Shown: positions 55,701 through 64,000 of the stretch, piece by piece
How positions within the stretch are numbered: position 1 is the first letter of the stretch
Layout of the letters: each line of letters begins with the position of its first letter
Origin: Lepiota brunneoincarnata
Lineage: Eukaryota; Basidiomycota; Agaricomycetes; Agaricales; Agaricaceae
Reading direction: 5' to 3'
DNA: 64,000 bases
Assembly (NCBI GenBank): GCA_023014365.1
Contig: JAEBUN010000001.1
Span: forward strand, 744,001-808,000
Program-made: the position numbers and the translations under genes
Notes under the pieces: model-generated
The model's input: the letters and a program-made list of their open reading frames with translations, nothing else
The model's database searches: none
Told to the model about the DNA's origin: nothing

Positions 55701-55975
55701 TCCGCGTTGATTGAGACTATGAGGCGTACGAGTTCTTTGAGGTCTGGATTTGCCTGCGAGAGGATATGCCATGGAAAGCACGGCGATGTCCTTTCGTGAA
55801 GCTCTCACTCCTCCTGAAGGCCTCCATGCTGGGGACTAGGGCATGGGGACACCGAGTTCTTCGAGCCGAACAGTCCAGATGGCGTGAAGGAAATCGAGCG
55901 CAACATTGCTTTGGCTTTATCACGTTTGCGTGGTTTGGAAGTTGGCGACGCTTGACTCGTCGGCGAAGGCGTCAT
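52722..55975 (-). pseudogene. NLR delta: inverted copy, truncated before the TPR array
   Basis: Read on the minus strand from ATG at 55975, all N-terminal exons of the NLR are found, but exon 1 has frame breaks (after PCPSPQHGG and within the SFTK region). The NACHT part is nearly clean: GAAGLGKS, LAIIIDAMDEW and KFIVTSR, with one extra T near 54340. A 422-codon open frame runs from 54333 to 53065 through NACHT and the linker (LNKLFPKPDERTVLRTVLGG). A frame change near 53190 occurs at the same place as in gamma. The next frame ends soon after the first TPR helix (DEAIELKRQALS), so the array is missing. It lies tail to tail with gamma. Confidence 0.75.
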
Positions 55976-56877
55976 TTTGGAAGACTGAGGTCGACGTGGT
56001 GTGCGAGGCGTAGAGTTGTATCAGCGAGCGCGCTAACCACATGACCAAAGCGGTCCGAGATTTGACATTGTCAATGATGGTTATGTGACAGAACGGAGTT
56101 GATGGCGGCCGATGAGACGCTCCCGCTTAATACACTAGGTGCACGTTGACATAATTGCAAGTGCCCCAAAATTTATAACAAAAATATAAAAAATATATCA
56201 TCAGTCTTGACCCACACCTCAATATTGCTCGTGCGTGATTGTGTTACATCTGGAACAGACATTGAGCGATTGCGATGTACCCCCCAATCTGCGAGGGGTC
56301 TTGTGACCGCTCTCATTCGGTTCCGCATCACACTTGCTTAGTTTGTACTAGTACTGTGGACAACTACCTTCGACCCATGACTGTACAACACATCAGTTAA
56401 CACGCCTTTCGTCGTCAAGGTAATTATGGTTGAATTGGATACTTCCAAGCGCCAACGACCGCGACCTACACAATTGCACTCGCTCTCTTCCCGAATCTAT
56501 TCCCCCATACCCCACGCTTAAGTGGGACATTTACCGCACATCGATATTCCGACGGAAAGCATCATAGCAACAACCGGATAAATATGGTGCTATTTGCAAT
56601 TGGAAGGATCAACGTGCTAACAGTTGTTGTTAACACCATGCTGATACTTGAATTGGGACGGCTAGGTCCGGTGCTTCGAAATGATATGATAGAAAGTGAT
56701 AAAGCAAGGGCCCAGCTGGAAACTCCAGGCCCATCTCATCCCTCGACATGTCTGGGGCCGCAGGGATCATTGCAGCGCTCAAACTCCTGCAAAACATGAA
56801 CTACAGCATGTGTACGCCAACCCTGGGTCTCCTAACGTACCTTCGAAGGCTCAATATCTTTAGTTGTGGGGGTTACC
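55976..56877. other. Intergenic, AT-rich in part, no gene seen
   Basis: Contains an A/T-rich stretch near 56170-56205. The frame 56584-56799 (71 codons) has a hydrophobic start but no other support. Confidence 0.3.
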
Positions 56878-57733
56878 TTATTTGTTTATGATTCGGTGTT
56901 GCTTTTTCATGCTGAGGTTCGTTGCCCTCCCGTTGGAAAGGGCCAAATGACGGTTGATTCCTCTGCTAGATTGCGGAAAAGGTCTACTGGTAAAATCTAG
57001 GTCCATAGCATCAAATCCTCGCAAATATAGCTGAAAACCTATAGGAACTGGAGGTTCCCGATCCCGTGCTACCAATATATACCTTGCGATGAAGGTCATG
57101 GGTGTCATGTATTCTGTGTATGTTCCATTGCCTTTGTTGATCGCAAGGCGAGAACTAATATCATTTCAGTCCTTATTTTTATAGTCAGTTGACTCAGTCC
57201 CGACCTGATGATTTAGAGGTTCACATTGTACTCGAATGTCAGCTGTATTGGCCACCCATGTTACACACTTGGTAAGACAAAATCAACCTCATGAGATCAC
57301 CTAGGTGCTGAGCCGGTGTCACTGATGTTCCTCAGGGGTACGAATTTCTCAGGTGTGTGAAATTATCCAACCAAAATTGACTCTCACAGGTGTCGCGTTG
57401 GGGAATTCATTGTGTATATGTAGGGCTTTCTTCTGGCTTTTGTTTTTGCGATAGAACTCAATAATTTCAGCCTTGCGGATTTGTGCTACACTGCAATCAT
57501 GAAAACAATACTTGTCTTGAGACTGCGTGCACTCTATGGTTATGAACTGAAAGGTGATTTTTAGGTCTTTCAGTTACACCTACGTTGAAACTGACGAATG
57601 GAACATCGAACTGACAATAGTCACTGTGATACTTTGCCTTGGCATTGTCTGGTTGGTAAATGTCTATTCTTGTCCTAATTATACTGACAAATTCCAGTAG
57701 TTGAGCTCCTAGTATAGATTCCGACTTTTTCAT
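56878..57733 (-). CDS. Unrecognised multi-exon gene
   Basis: From ATG at 57733 the frame reads MKKSESILGAQLLEFVSIIR, with CQFDVPFVSFN before a GTAGGT donor. A 37-nt intron joins in phase to FITIECTQSQDKYCFHDCSV and ..HIHNEFPNATP, then a GTGAGA donor. A further exon candidate reads CVTWVANTADIRVQCEPLNH, and the frame 57108-56878 may be the last exon (ARDREPPVPIGFQLYLRGFD). The pieces look like a beta-rich protein with several cysteines. Later junctions are uncertain. No family recognised and no clear signal peptide. Confidence 0.35.
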
Positions 57734-59044
57734 GATCTCATATTATACTAAATCTTGGCATAGGGTGCTCTGGCTACTCTCGGTGTTGAATTAGACAACA
57801 TTCGGGTCGGTCAAATCACGTCTGGGTGCTTAATTTCATATCCTCCCTCGTCTCCCCGTGGAAGGTTATCCCAAATCCTTTCACAGGTGACCTGGTAAGG
57901 GCTTCATACTTCCGGTTTCATTAATCTAAGGTGGCAACAAATATTGTTAATAGGTGTACAAGGCTCGGAACAACTGGTTGGTGCCTTGACCTATGCTTGC
58001 AGAACAATAGAAATCTAGATATTCTTCTTGCCAGGCGTAGAGTTATTCCTCATGCTCTTCAAGCTACAAGGAAGCTCTCAGAATGCGCTGGGCAGAATCC
58101 AGCAAAGTGCAGCCCTTCACACCAGTGGTGTATGTATTCTACCGAGATGGCATGTTGATATTCATACCGTGAGTTGCTGGTAGCAGACTCGCGATTATAA
58201 CTAACCATCGACTCCATCTCAGAATTTTCAGTGAGCAAGCTGTGATACCTAACTTATCTGAACCAGCTGGAACATTGTGTTGCAGTAATTGATTGTTTCG
58301 GAATGATCGCAGACTCTAGGCCCAATTCGGTCTTTTACCGCATAACCGCTTGGAACCTGTGAGTGATTCAAAGTACTCGAGTGCGATCTCAGGCTGAGAC
58401 ACTTACAATACAGGCTGCCTCCCGATCGTATATCAAATCCTGGTAAGTGGATTCCTGAGCTACATAAAAATCTAGTTCAACCAGCAAAAAAGGGTTCGCG
58501 ACTGATTCTCAACCTCCGTCGAGCCAACTGCAAACTCACAGAGACAATGATTCCGTACCAACTTTCTACGTTGCGATTCAGCACTCGGCCGGGGAATAGA
58601 GAGGACTCTGAGACCGAGATGGACAGAGATCAGAGTGACTTTAACTAAATCCATGTCTCGTGAATGGTTCCTCCCATCCATCGAACCTCCCAGGTTCCCT
58701 CCTCTTTGGCATCTGGGACTCGACCAGAGAGTCCACAAGCGCTAAATCTTCGACACTGCCGATCTTATTGGCCTTAGCGCTGAATGTATCATTTACCCAG
58801 AAAACTAGGGATACTATATTATCACTCCCCTTTTGTTATGTTTGTTAGTGAGATATATGTTTAATTGAAGAAAGAAACAAATCCCCAGCGCTAGTTGTGA
58901 CACACGCGCGTGACCTTTAGGGCCATAGCTGTGTCTGGGCGCCCAAACAAATTCAACCACCGAACTCCCGCAGGCAGCCCCTACCACCACAGACAACCGC
59001 ACACGCAAAAACCTTGGGCAAATGCTATTTTGGAGGGGCCTGTT
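57734..59044. other. Intergenic, no gene recognised
   Basis: Several short frames (57931-58158, 58472-58738) with possible splice sites, but no motif or consistent exon chain. It is the upstream region of the NACHT gene at 59045. Confidence 0.3.
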
Positions 59045-61027
59045 ATGTCGAGAAAGGAAAATCAAGACGGTCATAGATGGTAAGCGTAGTTCTTCGGCTA
59101 CCCTACTACGCAAACGGATTCATCAACGATGTAGAACCTGGGCAGGGGGTTCTTCCAGAACGCGAACCACACAGTGTTCAGTGGTGGTGTAACTATGAAC
59201 GACCAGTCGACAGCAATGACGGCGATTGACAAATTGACGAACATAAATTACATAGATCAGGGAAAACCGGGTACGAGTTTCACATCACCCGTCCCCACAG
59301 GCTCCACAAACTGATTTGATCTCCCCAAGTCCTTGATGTTTTGAAGCAAGAGATGACTTCGGGAGCCGACGTAGATTCCTCTGCTCGTTATCCTCCCCCT
59401 CGGTGTTTCCCAGGAACCCGTACGACACTGACAACCAAGGCGGAAGGGTGGCTTTTTGATGATCAACGCGGCTGGGACGTGTTATGGCTGCATGGACCCG
59501 CTGGGGTTGGAAAGTCAGCTGTTGCACAAACGCTCGCCGAGTTTGCCAAGGATAATGGTCGGTTGGGTGCGGCTTTCTTCTTCTCCAAGGCCAATAAACG
59601 CAACAACCCTCAATCTGTTTTCATCACACTTGCATATCAACTTTCTGTGCGCTTCCCTGGCTACTTGCCCCTTGTTGCGAAACAGTTAGCCGCTGACCCT
59701 GACCTTCTGGCCAAAGCTCCCCACGTCCAATTCAAACAATTGATTGTCGAACCGTTGAGCTCATTGTCGAGCCAACCAAAATACTTAATAGTCTTGGATG
59801 GTCTGGACGAATGTAATGGAGAACAGGCGCAGTTAGATATCGTCGAACTGATCAACAACCTTATCCTCTCCCGGACTTCTATCCCAATCATTTGGATGAT
59901 ATGCAGCCGACCCGAACCACACCTCATGCGGGTACTGTCGAGGGCAGACTTTGTGATACAATGCTGGAGAGAAGAACTGGCGATTGATGCGGAGGAGTCT
60001 CGAAGTGACACCGCGCAGTTTATCCAGGCACGCTTTGGGGAGATACACGAGCAGTATGGGGTGTGTATTGAAGAGGACGAGCATGAGGCTTGGCCACCTG
60101 AGGATAATATCATTTACACCGTCGAGGCTTCTGGGCTTTTTATCTTTGCCAGTACCATTCTCAAATACATCGAGGATCCGGATTTGGGTAACCCCATGCA
60201 CGTCCTTGATGTCGTCTTAGCAACAATCAGACGTTCCTATTTAACCGGAGGACGTAGTCCAACGGAGGGCCTTGATCTTCTCTATACGCGAATCCTCTCC
60301 GAAGTCCCTGACAATATTTGGCCGCTCACTCATCGATTACTCAAAATTGCTATCTATCCGCTACTGGGCGCCCTAAGTAAAACTCCACAACTCCTATCCA
60401 ACTTTTTAGGCATCACCCGCAGTGACTTCTACACCGCGTTGCGTAAACTCCACTCCGTCCTGGATGTGCCTCCGCCAGACGCAATGATCGATCCCTTAGA
60501 GTTTCCGCCACGCTTCATTTCGTGATTACCTTGTTCAACCCACTCGTTCGGGCAGATTCTGCGTGACATTACCCCCTCGTTTCGAGCGAAATGATGAAGG
60601 CCAGATGTCAGGCTTGCGGATCATCGGCTCAGTCCTGACTTTTCTCGCTGAGTGCCTTGATCCTAATTCGTTCTACTTAACCCCTTCGACATCCCTGACC
60701 CGGGAACAAGTTGATCAGATGCTGCGCAAACACCTTACATGGCGTCCTGTAGACACATCAACCGGCACGCATCCTCTTATGGAGGTGGTTCATACAGCAA
60801 GTGCCCTTATCTTTCGTGCTTATTGGACGTTTGAAACAACGGAGGGTCATCACGATGAGCTGAAAGGCATGATCCGTGCCTTTGACTTCAATGCTCTCTG
60901 CTACATATCATACAGCTTTAACGTCCTGTGGGACCACCTTCCTAGCTTCATTGCCTGGTCGAAAAAATCGGTGCGAGCCTTAGCCATGACCGACCTGTAT
61001 TTTGAGACGCTCACACCCAGTGCGTAG
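59045..61027 (+). CDS. NACHT protein with N-terminal FFQNA..MNDQS motif (one frame break)
   Basis: Exon 1 59045-59079, exon 2 59146-59270, exon 3 from 59330; phases agree. After 12 residues comes the short motif FFQNANHTVFSGGVTMNDQS, then a linker, VLDVLKQEM, a PPPRCFPGTR segment, and NACHT with Walker A GPAGVGKS, Walker B LIVLDGLDEC and sensor ICSRPEPH. A post-NACHT helical part (FLGITRSDFYTALRKLHSVL) follows. Near 60503 one extra T shifts the frame; the next frame resumes at once with RHASFRDYLVQPTRSGRFC and runs to a stop at 61027. No repeat domain is recognised after it; a frame at 61190-61396 might be a further exon. This is a different NACHT lineage from alpha-delta. It probably acts as a STAND switch that exposes the N-terminal motif. 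Confidence 0.8.
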
Positions 61028-62680
61028 TCCCTCTATGATTTAGCTCGGACGCATAGCACAAGTGAAACTGATGACGAGTTACTTTCTTACTTGGCCAGAC
61101 CAGGGGCCGATATAAAGCCACTCGTAAGGCTCACTTTCTGGAATGACATCGGGCTATGCTGATTTGCCTCTACCTTTTACGCGTAGGATTTGGATTCCCT
61201 CGTTGAACGTAGCCAATTCAGGAAGGTCCTAGCTAGCCCTGCGTACTTCCTCATAGGATATGGGAGAAATACGGTACTTGCCTTGGCTGACCCCCAATTG
61301 GAACGAATTCGGTATCAGTCTTTGAAGTCTCCCTGCGAGATCTGGCCCTCTCTAACTGGACTGCTTCGACCCCCGGACGAGGTAGCTACACCATAGAATA
61401 CGAGCGGTGTTAGGGCCGCTGGACAACCTGGCTAGTCTTGTCTATAGGATATTCGAGTCGATTCGACTTTTCTGCTGGTCATTCCTGGCGAGAGACACCT
61501 GGCGTCATGCCATGGGCGAGCCGCGTTGGGAACAAAAAGGGTTCTATCGATTATGACACATACTTACATGATAATGTGTCCACCTGGAGATGCTGAGACA
61601 GACCTTCGGCTGGTTTAGGGAGTCTTGCGAGGGATAACTGCCATCCGGTTGATGTGAACATGGTAACCAGCAAACAACCGCACGAGTTTAATAACGAAGG
61701 AAGCTTTGATCTCAGAAAGTCTCAGCTACCTCCCTCGTGTTTTGCCATGAGCGATATGTTAGAGGCGTTTAAACCGATTCCCTCCGGAGCAAGCCCCGCC
61801 ATATGTACCCCGCACGACAAGACGAAACACATATTCTCACTGCGATGGTTACGGAGATGAAAGGCATAGGCTACATAATGAGTATAACGCGCAGCAAGAT
61901 ATATAAGGCCCTGGGCGAGCCTGTAATATACAACTTGGTCCATATCCCCTCCCCGCAACCTATGTCAACCGCCGCCTTACTGCTAACGTGCGTTCAGGAC
62001 GGCCCCCCAAATGCACGGTACGTCAATCCGCTGCTGTGTTTCAGAGGCGGTGTTATTTATCGACACGCTTTAGCCCCTCCTGTGGATGTACATAGCAGGA
62101 AGCTTTGCTTAGGGTTAAGCACACGATGACTTCTGTCTGGGGACTTGGCTGTTCGGCATTTGGTATTTGATATGGCTGTTCACTACAGCTTTCGAGTCTC
62201 GTTTCCTTGATGTAGAATCATTAAGTTGTAATTAATTGGTCGCACAAAAGGCATTCATTCCCGGCGGAACACGGTGTGCTAGGCTGGGAGAAGACTGTTG
62301 CAAGCGCCTATGGATTCTTCTTTTTGATCCCTCACAGATAAAGAAGTCGCTCCTTGTGAGAGTAAATTAGGTGGGGGGTGTGATATTACTGGATCACCAT
62401 GGAGGAGTAACATTTCCAATGTAGAGGGTTTGAAAATTGTACCACGAGGTGGCACTGAACAAAGGGACTGGGGTGTCACACCTAACTCGATCCCAAGTCT
62501 ATGTTCTGCAACGAATAAGGGGTGCAATTAGCGATTAAGAGGAAGTAGAATTCTTAGGTTACCAAAGCCTTGCACGAGGTAGGCGTATCGAGACATCCCC
62601 TTTGAGCCAAATTGCTTCTTTCTTCCTCTTCTGTTTTCTTCCTCTCTCCCTCCACCGTTTGGGACCCTTGTAGATCATTT
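61028..62680. other. Downstream of the NACHT gene, no gene recognised
   Basis: 61028-61400 may hold decayed 3' exons (FRKVLASPAYFLIGYGRNTV). A TATA box, TATATAAGG, is at 61900-61908. Two opposite frames of 78-108 codons around 61722-62129 have no motif. Confidence 0.3.
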
Positions 62681-62819
62681 CACTACTTTTGGGGTTGCGC
62701 TGATTGGAGTTCTGCGTTGATAAGGGTGCCCAACGACACAGAGGTCCTTGGAAGAGGATTTTGACAGATAAGTGTGATTTTCCTGAGTTGATCAACGTCA
62801 CCATCACCGTCACCTGGTC

Positions 62820-63171
62820 GTCGTGAATTGTACTCGGGGGTCCGAGGAATCATATTCGTTGTTGGTAGCTGTTTTCTCGTTATTCGGGTTGATAGAATGG
62901 AACCACTCGTCGTCGTCCCGATCGAGGTTATTGTGGGAACTTTCAATCTCCGGCGGAGCAGAATCCCGAACCTCCGAGGCTGCTCACGACTCATCGATCG
63001 GATGATGGCTAAATATATTCCGACCTTTGCGGTTTGGACAAAGAACGCTGGCCACCCACCCCCCACCCCCCCCATCCTTGTGGTACGTATGCTGTATCGC
63101 GACGGACGTTGGTTTGTGAAATGTGGAAAGTCTCTCAGTAGCCTTTCGGCTCTGGCAGGGAGATGCCTCAC
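62820..63171 (-). CDS. Possible acidic exon, unrecognised
   Basis: One minus-strand frame encodes SEVRDSAPPEIESSHNNLDR and DDDEWFHSINPNNEK, hydrophilic and disordered-looking, with a stop just upstream. The overlapping frame in the other register (162 codons) is equally long but very basic. No way to choose; listed only as a possible exon. Confidence 0.15.
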
Positions 63172-63189
63172 CCAGCGCTCGTTTTTATA

Positions 63190-64000
63190 TTAATGAAAAG
63201 TGTCAGGTTGAAGGCCTGGTCTTAGGGTGAGTCTTTACGAGAAAAAGGGTTTGATCAGCTGTGGATTTGAGCTTCGTCGTAGTTTCAGCGTCATGAGCAT
63301 GTGTAAGTATCATCGTGAAGGAAATAAAATATTATTTATTTGGGATTTTCATTCCTCCGGGTTGGATGGAGCCGCGTAAGGGTTGGTTTAGAAATAGTAT
63401 CATTGATAAGATCATCATTTATCACAGGTGCATCGCAAACACTGTTATCATTTCATCGCTGAGTGATCATCCTATACGGACGAACGTGGGCTACCCGGCA
63501 TGTTTGCATCATTAGAGATGCCCGAGGTTTTGCTTGATTGCTCTCGCCTGATATCGGACTGCCTTTACTTGCGCCATTCAGGATTGGACCCGATCCATTT
63601 CGAAGCATAAATGCCGTTGGAAGGCAGGTATCCAAACGCCAGGACCGATAAATAAAAAAAAAAAGACAACAATCTCTGTTGTACCCTATCACCGTAATCT
63701 ACGCTCAAATGAAACTCCGGACGAGAGTTCCGATATGGCACGCTATCCTACCCCACGTGTTCTAGATCACTGAGGGTGAAATTTCGAGTGAGAGAATTTT
63801 TTTTTTTCAAATGACGAATTTTCGGATTGCCGGTGTCTAGTAGGAGATCAAGAACAAGCTTGAGAGATGCAGGGACCTAAAATCATCTAACCGAGCGCGT
63901 TGATCTGAGGTAGGCATTGTGTGGGATAAGATACTCTGGACCGGGTAGAGGTCTCGGAAGACAAAAACGCCAGCAAGGCTCAACTGCCAGTGTGCATACT
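63190..64000. other. Right end of window, no gene seen
   Basis: No convincing frame. Short homopolymer runs of A (63656-63664) and T (63798-63808) are present. Confidence 0.35.

Noticed and set aside
62683..63171. 162-codon basic minus-strand frame as a gene
   Set aside because: Equally long overlapping frames on both strands and no motif; kept only as a weak exon candidate.
1..64000. CRISPR arrays, bacterial operons, rRNA or tRNA genes
   Set aside because: No regularly spaced repeats, ribosome-binding sites or rRNA-like sequence were seen; the tRNA-like heads at 26.9 and 39.7 kb lack a full cloverleaf and belong to repeats.

Overview
The window reads as nuclear DNA of a filamentous basidiomycete, most likely an Agaricomycete of the Rhizoctonia type. 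The reasons are short spliceosomal introns (about 34-63 nt) with GT..AG ends and CTAAC-like branch sites, a Plavaka (CACTA-type) transposase, Ty3 and copia remnants, a fungal Zn2Cys6 cluster, and STAND/NACHT receptor-like genes with TPR arrays. The genus is an inference. Nothing looks prokaryotic or organellar.

1-9.7 kb: a six-exon minus-strand gene for a Zn2Cys6-type protein (578-4214). A 1606-bp Tc1/mariner element sits inside its second intron; without the element that intron would be 48 nt. A Plavaka transposase gene with one premature stop and a decayed coiled-coil ORF follow. 9.7-16.6 kb: a transposon graveyard in which CpG has been almost erased (Ty3 gag and pol pieces, a Tc1 end, a copia gag), then a 1439-bp hAT-like element with an 8-bp target duplication.

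16.6-43 kb: a scrambled array of segmental duplications. Its main gene is a PARP-like ADP-ribosyltransferase of about 276 residues in nine exons. There are five copies: one on the plus strand is broken by two LTR insertions, and four on the minus strand are intact or nearly so. Shared upstream blocks (B, E, C), SINE-like repeats and 3' flanks were duplicated with them.

32-56 kb: four copies of a large NLR-like gene alternate with or follow the PARP copies. The product has a helical N-terminal domain resembling HeLo/MLKL-type cell-death bundles, then NACHT, then 45-residue TPRs. LTRs cut copies alpha and beta. Copy gamma is full length. Copy delta is inverted and lacks the TPR array. A fifth, different NACHT gene (59-61 kb) has an N-terminal motif that is also found in a 54-residue stand-alone gene at 51.8 kb. 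This resembles known fungal receptor/effector amyloid pairs.

The most interesting reading is a duplicating self/non-self or immunity locus that combines ADP-ribosyltransferases with cell-death NLRs. Most frameshifts found in the NLR and PARP copies are single-base insertions and none is a deletion. The breaks may therefore be assembly errors rather than true decay.
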